Assembly: GCA_032358255.1 (NCBI GenBank)
Contig: JAULBX010025685.1
Location: forward strand, 1-57,698
Reading direction: 5' to 3'
From: Heterotrichella gracilis
Lineage: Eukaryota > Sar > Xanthophyceae > Tribonematales > Xanthonemataceae
Length of the DNA: 57,698 nt
Part shown: piece after piece, positions 23,113 through 35,400 of the stretch
How the letters are laid out: each line of letters begins with the position of its first letter
Numbering within the stretch: the stretch's first letter is position 1
The notes under the pieces: model-generated
The model's input: only the letters and a program-made list of their open reading frames with translations
Database searches by the model: none
What the model was told of the DNA's origin: nothing
Made by a program: the position numbers and the translations under genes

Positions 23113-26100
23113 ATGCCGCAGGATGACTACAGCGGGGATGTCAACCCTGTGGGGCAGAATGCATTCCAGCGGGTGGGGAGGACAGTGGAGTTCTGGCGCC
23201 GGGCTACCTTCATCTACCTGGCATACAAAACCACGCAGGTAGTGGGCCTGAAAATGCATGCGTTGGTCCGGCGTACATCATGGTAATCGCCGATACCCGA
23301 CGGGGGTCTGCGATCATTCAGAGGTGGAAGCATGCGGATGTAATGGTCGCGATGGAAGCATGATCGTTACAAGCCATGTTCCATCTCTGGGCGCCAGGAC
23401 CATCTGGACTGGGTCTAAAGGGCTACACATTGGCATCATCCATCACCATAATCATCATCTTTCCAATGCCAATATACATGCCAGCATCATCATCATCATC
23501 AAACGTTGGCATCATCATCACCACATTTATCATCATGTTTGATGTCAGCATCAACACCATCACGATGACCATCTGTAGTCAATGCACCGCACCCATCTCT
23601 GCTGAGCTCACCCCTCAAGGCGTTTCCTCGTATGCTAGTACTACTACCACTGCTCTCCTGCCCCTACAGGCAAAAGCTGCTGGGATGCGTGCCAGGGGGG
23701 AGTCAGACGATCTGCTGGAGGAGTTCTGGGAGAATCACCACGCATGGGCGGGCAGTGCCATGTACCAGCTGTGTGTGGACCTAAGGGGGTTCTACCTAAA
23801 GGTGAGTAACGGAAGATTATGTCTGATTTTGGTGACAGAAGCCCGTTGTAATAATTCCTCACCTGTGCAAACCTTTCCCCCTGGCATGGCGGCAGCACAC
23901 CATCGCACTCCCCTCCCCTCCACATTTGCTCCCTGTCTCCTCAACATGACACTACCCCCCCGCCCCCCTTGCAGGCTGGCCAGTTCATCGGTGCGCGTGG
24001 CGACTTTGTGCCCCTGGGCGTGTGCAAGCGGCTGGCGCTGCTGCACGACCAGGTGAGCAACCACACACACAGAAAGCAGGGGAGGAAATTGACAGCACAG
24101 CGGTTGTGGTGCCGAATACCGCTTGATATGGGATGTAGGGTTCAGCAAGGGGCCGAGGGATTGTATCTTCCAGCGAGGAGGACGCGGATCCGCCAGATTG
24201 TCACCAGGGTGGAGCTTGCTTTGGCCCTGATTGCATGCGCATGAGTATGAATGCATGGCCCTGCCTGTCACCTCCTCTTTCTGTGCCAAGTTCGATCCCT
24301 CACCCCAGATTCTCACCCTCATGCACTCAGGTACCGCCCATGCCCCCCGCCCGCACCCGTGCCATCCTACAAGGAGAGCTTGGCGGTACCCCCCTTGAGG
24401 CCGTGTTTGAGTGGATTGACCTGGAAACCCCGCTAGGGTCAGCCTCCATTTCACAGGTGGGTGTAACCTTACTGCAGGGTTTTGGCTGCGGTAATCGATG
24501 CCCCTTTGCATGGAAAGCTTGGCGGTTTGACACAGCCACTCCATTTGTGTGCTTGGTGCACATTTGAAATGGAAGTTTACTGGAAGTTGTGTCCGACCTG
24601 GGCTGCATGCTTGCACACCAAGTACCATGTCCCACGCCCCCATTTGATTCTGCTACTCCACCCCCCTCTTCCTGCACTCAGGTTCACAAGGCCAAGCTCC
24701 TGCCCACCTATCGCGATCACCTGGGTGGAATGGTCAGGGGAGGGTTTACAGGAGGAAGTGGGCAAGGGGGGAGCGGGGCGCGCAACCCTGTGGCTATTGA
24801 CAAGCTGCCTGGGTAGGGCAGGAGGGTACTACCATGAATGCACACAGTCCGCATGGGATCATTCGGGCAATAACGAGATTTACACATTCAATCACAAGCA
24901 AGTTTTGAACCATCACCTGTGAAACTGCGCCCCTCCGACCCTTGTCTTTGCCCCCCCTGTCAGGGCTTATTGTGGCAAAGGTCCAGTACCCCAACGCCCT
25001 GCCCAACTTGGCCCGCAACACCGTGTACAGCCCTGCAATTTGCATGTACCACCACTGCCAAAACACTTCCCTTGCACAAATCAAACGCCTAGCTTTGCAT
25101 CTCATAGCCCTCATCCCCCCTCTCCTCCCCGCAGCAAGGGCATAGTGGCGGTGAAGGTGCAGTACCCCGACGCCCTGCCCCTCATGCAGCTCGACCTCAC
25201 CAACCTGCGCCTGGCAGCGGCCTTCCTGCAGAAAACCGAGATCAAGTTTGACCTAGTGTCGGCAATCACCGAGCTCAGCCGCCAGATCCGGCTTGAGTTT
25301 GACTTCGAGCGGGAGGCAAGGGTGATGGACGCAATTGGCAGGCAGCTGCAGGTGGGGGGAGCAGGGTCTTGGGGCAGTTTGTCCAATTTTAGAAATGCAA
25401 ACATGTAGTAGTTTGGGAGAAAAAGCGTTAAACATGTTAGAGGATTTTGGAGGCAGCTGCAGGTGGGGGGTTTCAGGGTCTTGAGGCAGTTCTGTAGGGT
25501 TGTGGAGAAGGTTTAGCTGCCAGTTAAGGGGTTAACTATGTGCGTAATGGACGCACTAGTCACCTCGTTGTTCAACAAATTGGACATGATTCATACCCTT
25601 CTTCAAAATAATCCTCTCCTCCTTTCCCCGCAGACTGCGGACAAGCGCGTGCAAATACCACGCAGCATACCAGGTGAGGCCTGCTCTGGTGCACTGCCAC
25701 AACCACAGGCATGGCAAACCACCCACATGCAGAGACACGCGTTCCGACTGACCAGGACTGACCACACAAGCACCCACATAGGGGGTTGAGTTGCCATTCA
25801 TATGGCAGCATGGCTACAATCCCAAGTGTCGTACTTGCCCTTGGCCTCTGAGACATGCGCACAAGTAAAAAACAGCGCAGACGCAGCCCCACGCACCACC
25901 CCCCTCCTGCAGGCCTGGTCACCCCCCGCATGCTCACCATGACCTTCCTGGATGGCCTGCCCATTGCGCAGCTCAAGGAGAAAACGACAGGTGGGGGTTG
26001 GGGTGGCACAAATGCATGAAATGTGATGCTTGCCGTCATACATGCAAATACAGCATACATCATATGTGTGTTATACCTCTTGCATCATATGTGTTTCACA

Positions 26101-27684
26101 GCAAGCATGGGCACCCTCATCATAGTTATCATGACAGTGGGGGATGGGGGTGGTAGAATTGCATGGTGCAGAGCAGCTGTATGCAGGGTAGATGCCACAA
26201 TCCCCGCTTGCCTGTGCAGGTCTGTCCGCCACTGCCCGCCGCATCGCTGCCCGCCGCATCCTGACGCGGGTGAGTGAGGCGTATGGGCGCATGCTGCTGC
26301 TTACTGGGCTGTTCCAAGCAGACAACCACCCGGGGAACATACTGGTCATGAAAGGTGGGAAGGATGAGTGGGGGGGGAGGGCAAAATGGGCATGAAACGT
26401 GGGGAGCAAGGTGGGGGAGACACACTGGTTATAAAATATGGCAGCAGGGTGGGGGTTGAGGGGGGAGTACTGTTCATGGAAAGGTGGGAGCGGGGGGTAG
26501 GGGGTGTGGGTGACAGTCACATGACGCGCATGTGGTGATCCCCAGTCAGAGGTAGTCATGTTAGCTGTGAGGCAGAGGATTAACGGCGGGTAGAGTTGGG
26601 TGGAATTGGCATGTGGTCTTCTGGGGAGGTGGCAATAGTGTGGAAAGCTTCCTAGGGAAGGGTTTTAAGGTGTAAACCCTAGGGTAGCTTCCAACCTTCC
26701 TCCCTCCCTCCTCCTTGTGCAGGCGGCACCATTGGCCTGCTTGACTACGGCCAATCCAAGCAGCTGCCAGAGAAGGAGAGGTGCGGTGCAAGGGTCAGAC
26801 TATTATGGACAGAGAAGCACGCCATTTATCATGCGTGCAGATGCCAGGTGTCAGCCATTCGCATCTGAAATGCATACATACACACACACGGCATCAAGGC
26901 ACACTACCTTCTACAAAACTGGGTCGTCATCATCACACACAGATGCCTCTCAACGCACCCTATCGATGACCTCACCCCATCCCTCCACCACAACCACAGG
27001 CTTGCCCTTGCCCGCCTGGTCCTGTCCCTTGACCAGGGCTCAGAGCCCTCCATCAACGAGTCCCTGTGGCGGGTGGGTGTGGTGACTGACAGGGATGACG
27101 TGGCGGTGAGATGCCAGATGGCGTACGGCATGTTCGACACAAGGGGGAAGTAAGTGATGGCGGAGGGGAGGGGCCCTCTGGAAGGGGTAGTAGGGTATGA
27201 CTGGGGTTGCTACCTGCGACTGGTGTGCAGCAATGGCAATGGGGTGGTGGCCCTGGCGCATATGTCTAAAAAAGGCACGTTTTATATCATTTTATGGCAT
27301 GTCTTTTTTGGGTACATGGCAGCAGCCTTGCATTCCCCGATGCATACACCCCTCCCCCTCCCCCCTGCAATGCAGATTATTTTGTCTCCATTCCCTTACA
27401 TATCCAAACATGCCATGGCATTCCCTCCCCCACTTCCCTGACCTCCCCCTCCCTCCCCTACCCACAGGGTTGACCCCTTTGACCCCGCCTCCCCCATCAA
27501 GCAGCTGTCTGTCTCCTCCTTCCCCCCGGACATGTTCTTTGTGCTGCGAGTGGTGCAGCTGCTCAGGGGCCTGGCGCAGGGCATGGGGGTGGACGACTTC
27601 TCCTCCGCAACACAGTGGGCGCCATTTGCCCGCCAGGCGCTCAGGGGGGTGAAGCTGGAGGTTTCATCGCCAGGGGAGACCTGA
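23113..27684 (+). CDS. ABC1/ADCK (UbiB-like) atypical kinase
   Basis: Twelve exons: 23113-23238, 23670-23801, 23975-24052, 24331-24456, 24682-24812, 25135-25351, 25634-25673, 25913-25990, 26220-26354, 26723-26780, 27000-27149 and 27468-27684; phases join to 495 residues. ABC1 proteins are protein-kinase-like ATPases of mitochondria and plastids, several needed for quinone and isoprenoid-lipid metabolism. The family KxGQ motif is KAGQFIGAR (K86-Q89). Then follow the Ala-rich-loop equivalent GSASISQVHKAK (148-159), the nucleotide Lys in VAVKVQYP (K205), the catalytic-loop equivalent FQADNHPGNIL (D344, N349) and LLDYGQSKQL in place of DFG (D362). A Gly-rich insert (about 169-188) sits between the loop and K205. 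The C-terminus is short. The ATG at 23113 begins the open frame; no clear transit peptide is visible, so an upstream exon is possible. The ADCK1/5-like subgroup is a guess. Confidence 0.92.
23440..23545. repeat. CAT/ATC simple repeat
   Basis: An imperfect run of ATC triplets in the first intron of the ABC1-kinase gene. Confidence 0.7.
24961..25010 (+). pseudogene. Decayed copy of ABC1-kinase exon 6 start
   Basis: This intron segment matches the beginning of exon 6 (25135 onward) at most bases, including the CAG acceptor and the GTCCAGTACCCCAACGCCCT block. It can be read as LIVAKVQYPNALPNL against GIVAVKVQYPDALPL. It has no usable donor in frame and its junction with exon 5 is out of frame, so it is a relic, not an alternative exon. 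Confidence 0.75.
25452..25500 (+). repeat. Copy of the exon 6 3' edge of the ABC1 kinase
   Basis: GGCAGCTGCAGGTGGGG recurs here about 110 bases after the true exon end at 25341-25351, followed by matching intron sequence (CAGGGTCTTG, GGCAGTT). Confidence 0.75.
26413..26490 (+). repeat. Two decayed copies of the exon 9 3' edge of the ABC1 kinase
   Basis: The true edge (26334-26364) contains ACTGGTCATGAAAGGTGGGA. Related sequence lies at 26413-26441 (ACTGGTTATAAAATATGG) and 26461-26490 (ACTGTTCATGGAAAGGTGGG). Confidence 0.65.
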
Positions 27685-28010
27685 CGTGGGTTTCTCGTCA
27701 GGGTATCTTTGGTCTAGATCTGTCTGGCCTAGATTGTGCAGGGTAAAGTAGTTTTTGGGCTGTGATGCCATCTGCAGACAGCCGCTTAAGGGGTTGCCTG
27801 CCAGGTGCTCAAGGGGGTGAAGCTGGAGGATTGAATTTAGTCGCCAGCGGAGGGACTCGGTGAATCGCCAGCGGAAAACTACCTAGTTACTTATCAGGGT
27901 ATCCCTGGTCTCGATCTGGACGTATTCTTTGGGCTGCATGTTATGCTGAGGGGGTTGCCAGTGGGGCGCGTTTTGCTTGCCAGGCGCTCAACGTGGCAAA
28001 GCAGGAGGAT
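27625..28010 (+). repeat. Tandem triplication of the ABC1-kinase 3' end
   Basis: The last codons (27625-27660, containing CGCCAGGCGCTCAGGGGGGT) recur at 27794-27830 and 27974-28010, with shared downstream sequence around TCAGGGTATC (27698 and 27893). The unit is about 170-185 bases. Only the first copy is joined to the coding frame. Confidence 0.75.
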
Positions 28011-29006
28011 TGATAGCGTTGAGAACCCTTGGGAAGGGTTTGGATCCGCTGTTTCTGGCACAATATCTCTCGTCCAGACAACCCCATGTTTTTTCAAAAG
28101 ACTGAAAAAGGTCAGTGTAGGAGTGCGGTGATCGCTTGGAAGACTAGCACAGGCCCTGGTTTGGTTCTTTGCCATTCAAGAGGGCAGTTTGCGTCACCTC
28201 TTGTGGGGTACTACCTACTCGGCCTGGCCCCGCCATCGCTCTTGCAATTTGCAGAAGAGGCCAAGGTCTTTTACGCCATAAGAAAACTACTTTATCAGCG
28301 CTTTCTGAACCAGCTGTATCAAGCAGTGATCAAGCTCAATGCTTCTGGACCTGCAGTGCTCTATGGCGTGCACCAAGCTGCAAACATTTCAAAACCCTGT
28401 AACGCTACCTGCCATGCTCCCACTGCTCCCAGCTCCACTGCAGTAACTATCTTCAATAAATTCCCCGTTACCCGCCGCAATCAGCGTTAACCCCCTTGCA
28501 CCATCCAACATCTGCAAAAAATACAAGACAACCAAGTCGTTGCCAGCTGGGGTGATGCTCAATAATAACTTGCACGAGTTTTAAACCTCTGGAAGATATC
28601 CATCTTTGTATTAACGTACTGTGGTTTGCGAAGCATTGGGAAGATGTGAGCGGCGTATGAATGCCTTGAGCGGTTCTTTGCATGCATATACTTTTAGCAT
28701 GAACTTGTCTCCTGGAGGCTAGCGCACAAGTTTCACAGTACCAGAATACCACAATAACTTTTTTGATGCTCATTTGTGTTCGAGTGTAGCAATAGCACCG
28801 CCTCCCGTGCATACACTTTCCCGCCACCAGCTGTCAGCACACCGCAACAGACGTGCCATAAGAAGGGGAAAGCTACACGGCATCCAGTTGGCGAGCGTGT
28901 TCTTCTCAGCTTATCATAACTGACTCGCTGCGAGCACCTTGGCAGCCCTTGCAGCACACCACAGCTGGGCGCAGGTCCCTCCCCAGCCTGCCTTTGCCAC
29001 CACAGA
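28011..29006. other. Intergenic region between ABC1 kinase and ALKBH1-like gene
   Basis: About 1 kb with no supported exon. An open frame at 28029-28490 (+) has no recognisable features. It should hold the promoter of the ALKBH1-like gene. Confidence 0.4.
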
Positions 29007-31626
29007 ATGCCCTATCCAGCTGGGGATGGTGGTGCTGGGGAAGGCCCTCTATCCAGCACACAGGGTGAAAACGGGGGTAGTGCCGGAACCTTCACAGGGG
29101 AAGGGGAGGGCTACGCCCGGAGAGTGAGGGAAGGGTGCGGTGACACAGCCATTGCCACAACCACAGCGGGTAATGCTATGGCAACTGAGGTACCACCCAC
29201 ACCTCCCACCACCAATGCCAGCACCACCGACTCCACCACCACCACCGCATTCAGGCGCGCTGAGAAGCACTACCAGCTGTACAGGGACCAGATGTTCAGG
29301 ACAAGGTGGGGAGGAGAACCCTAAACAAAACCCTTGTCATCACGACCTTGGCGTGATCTACCTAGACGTCTTGTACAAGCATCCTAAGAGAACCTGACTA
29401 AGGAGACCCTATGGGATGCCCATTCCCATCTAACTACCGATTGGCTGCGCAACACCCTATGCAAAACCAGTGACCACCAGCCCAATCAACCAACACCCAC
29501 CGTGTCACCGCCTCTCCTGATTGGGCAATTGGCACCCTTGCACCCACTGCTCCGCCCTGCTCTGTCATATTTGTGTCCCTGGTTCTACAGAGCTGCTGTG
29601 GCACGCTGTCATTATTCATGTGAAGTTTTCTATAAGAAAAACCCGCAGCTGTAACCACCCTTTCTCTCTTTTCTTGCAGTAAGGGCAGGCGGCGCGGCAC
29701 CAAGCTGCTTGCCCGCCCCACCGATCTATCACAGGTTCTGGACATGCACGCGGCAGAGGGGCGAGGGGAGGGCGGGGGTGTGGGGGCCATTGCGGGTGTG
29801 GAGGGCTGGCAGCGCACCTTGACCGGCGGAGGTGTGGTGGTATACAGCTGCGACCTACATCCAGGTGAGGGGGTTTATGGGTGGTCATGGATTGATGAAT
29901 GGGTACTGACACATGAAGCAAGTAAATGGGCAGTGGAGGGGGTGGCCAAGCCCCTTCAGCATGTGCCCGGTCGTTGTAGCGCTTTGCAACCATGGAGAAT
30001 TTATTTTAAACCAGCACATGCTTAATGTAAAGCATATCACCTCCCCGCTGCCCCATCCACGCCTCCTTCCCACTGTGTCCCTCATTGCTGCACAAACCAC
30101 TTTTCCATCTCTGCTTTTGATCTACCCCCACCGTCCACCCCACCCCTACCCCACCCCACCCCACCCACAACCACAGCCACAGCCACAAACACATCCACAT
30201 CCTTCCACATCCTCTCATACCTGTTGCAGGGCTCGCCGTCATGCCTGGCGCCCTCACACCCCAACAACAGCTGCAGCTCATGCATGACGCACTCCTCACC
30301 TTCCCCCAGCCCCCCAGCGCCACCAATCACACAGCCAAGCACGGATTCCTGCCTGGCCTATGGGAGGCGGCTGCAAGGGGGATGTTTCTAAACCAAGGGA
30401 GGGAGGTGGCGGAGCCATCAGGGGGAGAAGAGGGGAGCGGTGGTCGCGAGGAGGGTAGGTCGGGATCAGATGGAGAGGAGGAGGGGGAGGATGTCGGGGA
30501 AGAATTGGATGAAGCGAGTGTGGGGAGGTTGGCTAAGTCCACCTGTACACAGCTGCGCATAAGTCAAGAGGCTACCACCAGCAGCGGTACCGATGCCGTC
30601 AATGGCCAGCTTTACAGCAGCAATCACCAGCATCCCACCACCGAGCCAAACCTGGGCGTGGACACACGCTCCGTTCCCCCCTTGGCAACAACCCCAGATG
30701 TGTGGACCAGCGACCCTCGGGGCGCGGGCCCCTCCGCCGCGCACCTCCTCCGGAAGCTGCGCTGGGCCACACTGGGACCCACCTTTGACTGGTCACACAG
30801 GGAGTACAGCGTACAGGCACCCAAACCCTTGCCAGGGTATGTGCGCGCCATTGCGGTGGGGCTGGCAGCAGCGGCGGCGGAGGCAGCGGGGGCCAGGAAG
30901 GGGGATGGGGGGGCGTGTGATGCCGCGACTGCCTCACCTTCGGAACCAACATCCAGTGCAGCAAATGGGTCCTGTGCTGCTCTATGCGATACGGCACCAG
31001 CGCTGCAGCCCGCGCCAGCATCCAGCATAGCAGATGGCGGCAGGACTCCTTCGCATGCAGCTGAACCCGGGACCACTGCAGGCAGCTTCTCCCCCGATGC
31101 CGCCATTGTGAACTACTACCGCCAGGGGGACACCCTGGGGGGCCACCGGGATGATGTTGAGAAGGATATGTCCCAGCCCATTGTGAGCCTGTCCCTGGGA
31201 TGCGATGCGGTGTTTCTGGTGGGGGGCCAGGACAGGGACTTGGTCCCAAGCGCGATCATGCTGCGCAGCGGGGATGCGGTGGTGCTGTCAGGTGGGGTTT
31301 CCAGGGAATTAATATCGTACTATTCTTCTAAAATATGACTTTGCTGGCCAACCGTTGATTTTCTTTTCAAGTTTTGTAGTAATTAAAGTCATGTAGGAGT
31401 TGTCTTTCTATTATCAAGTATCGAGACCCTACACCTTCTCTCTAGTTTCTTCCTCCCTTTCCTCGCAGGCCCTGCCCGCACCTGCTTCCACGGTGTCCCC
31501 CGCGTGTTCACAGACCGGCCCCTCCCCCCCTGCCTCACCACCCACACCAGCCAGCCCGTGGACCAAGGGGTGGTAGACTACATGCGCTGCGCAAGGGTGA
31601 ACATAAGCATCAGGGCAACCACGTGA
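29007..31626 (+). CDS. ALKBH1: ALKBH1-type Fe(II)/2-oxoglutarate nucleic-acid dioxygenase
   Basis: Four exons: 29007-29305, 29680-29864, 30230-31291 and 31469-31626; phases join to 567 residues. ALKBH1 enzymes oxidise methyl groups on tRNA, DNA or RNA bases in nucleus and mitochondria. The N-terminal FRRAEKHYQLYRDQMF matches the family start motif. The core has GLAVMPGALTPQQQ, LRWATLGPTFDWSHREYS, a lid AAIVNYYRQGDTLGGHRDD, then SQPIVSLSLGCDAVFLVGG, DAVVLSGPARTCFHGVPRV and the end VNISIR. Iron ligands are H467, D469 and H523; R564 is the expected 2-oxoglutarate-binding Arg. It is much longer than typical members: a Thr/Gly-rich N-terminus, an acidic Glu/Gly/Ser insert (about residues 218-265) and an Ala-rich insert before the lid. 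Both inserts lie inside exon 3, without splice signals that would remove them. The ATG at 29007 follows a CCACAG, so a 5' exon cannot be ruled out. Confidence 0.93.
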
Positions 31627-32449
31627 TGAGAAAGGAATGGGAGCTCGCGGGGGTGGAGATGGTGTGTGGGCTAGTAACATTGCTAGAGCAGTGGGCAGTT
31701 AGTGGGAGATGTATGGCCAGTGTGTATGGCCAGCGTGTATGGCCAGCGTGCGATGGGAAGAGCAGTGTACACAGGCTTGCGGCCAGAATACTGATATGTA
31801 GCTAGCTACCCAGCACCTAGGCGCCTGAGCAAGTCTGGTTATCATTATTCGGAACCACAGGTGTTTTTCCTTTCATATCTATTGACCTTGTCTAGTCCAT
31901 TCAGACACCATTATGGCCTGGGCATGTGGATCACTGTCTCCTGAAGGGTGTGCGCATCTGGGTCTGGCATCATCCTGCTACCTGTGCCACAAACTGGCTA
32001 GCCAGCCCCGGTTGCGCATCACCAGGCCGGTGCTGCAGCCTGAGACTGACAGATCAGCCTGGCAAACCCTATGGTAAGGGTTTTCCGTTGTGACCTAGGT
32101 CTGGTGAGCTCAGGTAACGTAGCAAAAGAGGAGCTCCAGCAACCAAAAGCTGCTTGACAGACTCACCCTCGTGTAACAGTTTCTTTAGCGCAAGGTCAGT
32201 GCGCTTCCATTTCAGACAAGGCGCCTGACGAATCACCACCCGCTGTCACACAAACTGCTTGGACACACAGACCAAACCCCACATCGCCGGCCAACAGCAC
32301 GCCCCGACCCTGAAGGTACGGCAACCCTTGCCTGAGCAGCAAATTTATCGCCTGCAGCTGCATCCATAGACACCGTGCCTTGCGCGAGAGGGCTTGCCCA
32401 GATCCCACCGGCATGCTCATCACCCCCCACGTGATGCACAGGGGTAGGC
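31627..32449. other. Intergenic region between ALKBH1 and the amidohydrolase
   Basis: About 820 bases without a supported exon. It contains a short tandem repeat at about 31708-31752 (unit GTATGGCCAGCGT). It should carry the ALKBH1 3' UTR and the amidohydrolase promoter. Confidence 0.4.
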
Positions 32450-35400
32450 ATGGAGCGCGGAGGCACCCCCCGCCCCGTGCCCACGCACAAGCTCCTGTTC
32501 GTGGATATCGTGCGGCTGGCCACCTTCAACAGCGAGCTGGGCGAGATATCTGATGCCGCTGTGTTTGTGGAGGGCAACGTGATCACGTGGGTTGGCAAGA
32601 CTGCAGATGTGCCTCCAGGTGATAAACCCTAGCCCAAACACACTGGAACAGCAGAAGGATGTTTGCCGCTTGGGACGGCGCACTGTTTAGTGCCTCCATC
32701 TTGTGCCTCAAGCTGTGCTTAATGGCCATCTTCCTTAAAACCTTGTGATCCCAACCGATGCCTCTGCCGGTGCTGGAGACCAGACCCCCGATTTTAGGGG
32801 TCCCCATCTTAAGGGTTGGAGACCACAGGCTCACTGTCTTGGAACATCCACACGTGTTTGGTGCGGTGCATGTGCTCAATTGGCAAGCCCTCATAGCCTG
32901 ACCGTACGGTGCAAACATATATGTACCAAACCCCTTGAGCTGAAATAAACCCTAGCCCACCCCTATCACCGCCCTTGCTGTCGCAACAATGGTCAGCTCC
33001 TCAGGCCAAGCCCTTCCCACTCAACCCTTGACTAGGTACTGGGCTTCACACTGCACTACCATAATGCTGTAGCGCTGTTAAAACCCTTCCCTAGGGTACT
33101 GCATGTTTGGCTGGACACCTCTCCTGAGGAGAGTCTCCTCCCCTCTGCCCTCACCACAATCCCACTCACTTCCCCTTGCCCCAGAGCACCGCTCCTCTGC
33201 CGATGAGGTCATCTCCCTGTGCACCCACGTGGTGACGCCCGGCCTAGTGAACACGCACCACCACATGTACCAGAGCCTCACAAGGTGCATCGCGCAGGTG
33301 GGTGGAGAACACTGGCAGTAGGGTTTAGTGGTCAGGGTAACTGGCTTGAATTTTTGCGCACTGCATTGCGGTAGTGAGGGTGAGGATAGCACCTGGTTGA
33401 CCATTGGTGCATCTGCGTCGCTCTAAACCCTGGGGGCAAGAAACCTGTGTCACTGACCCTTGTGTGTATGCATGCAGGCCTCTGAGTTGTTGACATCGCC
33501 CTTGACAATATGCTTGAACCCTGATCCTCAAATCCCTGTGGCCTTGCCTGCAGGACTCTGAGCTGTTTGGCTGGCTCACCGCCCTCTTCCCCGCATGGCA
33601 GCAGCTGACGGTGAGGGAAACCCTGAACCCTTAGCCATAACCCTATACCCTTAACCCCATGGCAGCTGATGGTGAGTGAACTTAGGCACCTGGCAAGGCA
33701 TGTCAACCCTGGCTTGGGTCCTGGCGTTCCATGCTTCCTGCTTGGCAAAATGTCAGGGGAGGGTGCACGTTGCGCATGTGCAGCCGGCAGATGACATTTC
33801 ACAGTACCATTGCTAGGGTGGTACTGCGGCATATGGGTGTCCTGTAGGCCAGCTTAGTGTGCAGCAATTAAGGGTTCAGTGTACTCCAGCGTCGCCCTTG
33901 GTGGTGCAATTCCTGACCTGACCATGGAAATCCTGCAGTGGGGAGGGCTCAGCAAACCAATACTTCAATGCATAACTATGCCAACTCCAAAACACCACCA
34001 CCACCAAAACACTTCTGTCACCTCCCACGTATCAAACGTAAACCACATAATAACCGCTTATCATGGTGATAACGTTGGATGATTGTTAAAATAAATATTA
34101 AAGCATATTCAAATTAGATCTCAAAACCCTAACCACCCCACCCTCAGGGCGTTCACGTGTGTATCTCTGCCAAGCTAGCCATGGCAGAGCTGGTCCTGTC
34201 TGGTTCCAATTCACCCCACATTACCCAAATAACACCATTCCCCCAGCGCACCAAAACCCTAACCACCCCCACCCCCAGGGCGCTGACGTGTACATCTCTG
34301 CCAAGCTTGCCATGGCTGAGCTGGTCCTGTCTGGTTGCACCACCACCAGCGACCACCTGTACATATACCCTAATGACGTCACCCTGGACGACACGGTACG
34401 GGCAGCCCGGGAGGTTGGCGTGCGCTTCCACCCCACAAGGGGGGCGATGAGCCTGGGCAGGAGCAAAGGTGGGGAGGGAAGGGAAGGGCTGCAGTGGGCT
34501 TGTCTACACATATGCGCCATTATGCTAATTATGCTAAACATATGTTAAGTTGGTGTCTCATGTATCGAAACTTACTATTAGCCAATTTATACCATTTACT
34601 GGATAAAAGGTTAATATACCATGCCTTATAAACATTGTCGCCCTGTAGGGCGCATGATGGGCGCCCATACATGCCATGCTGAGGGGCGCACACCACATTC
34701 AATAAATGCCATGGTTTGTAATTGAGTTTTGGCATGCGGGTGCATGGATGTGGCGGGAAGGTGGGAATGAATTTGTAAATCCCCTCTCACTCCTCAGGTG
34801 GTCTCTCCCCCTCCCCCTCCCGACTCCTTGTGCGAAGAGGAGCCCCTGGGTATGTAATATCTAATATTCACCCCCTCCCCAGGTGGCCTCCCCCCCGACT
34901 CCCTGTGCGAGGAGGAGCCCTCCTGCCTGGCTGATATGAAGAGGTGCATAGAGACATTCCATGACCCTGCGCCACTGTCCATGCTGCGGGTGGGCCTGGC
35001 GCCATGCTCGCCATTCACAGTCACAACAGGTAAGGGACTGCGGGGGACCGTGATTGTAAAGATTTCTGGAAGGTCCTGGAAGGGAATACAATCAAGGAAC
35101 CAGTGTGTAGAGAGGAATGAATCCAATGAAGGAAGCTGAGTCAATTGGACAATAATGAATACCCCTCACGGACCCTTCCCTCACCCGCAGACCTCATGTC
35201 CTTTTACTAACGCAAATCCCCCCCTTGGTGCAGACCTGATGTCCTCCGCTGCCCAGCTTGCCCGTGAGTACCCGGGTGTGCGCCTGCATACGCACCTCGC
35301 TGAGAACCAGGAGGACATTGCTTTCACAAGGGAGAAGTATGGGTGCAGGCCAGGGGAGTACATCAGGTAGGGGGACACCAGGTGTACATGGGGTAGGGGA

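Noticed and set aside
25040..25134. Extension of ABC1-kinase exon 6 upstream
   Set aside because: The frame is open, but the sequence is Pro/His-rich intron DNA; the GCAG acceptor at 25131-25134 gives the exact family sequence and phase.
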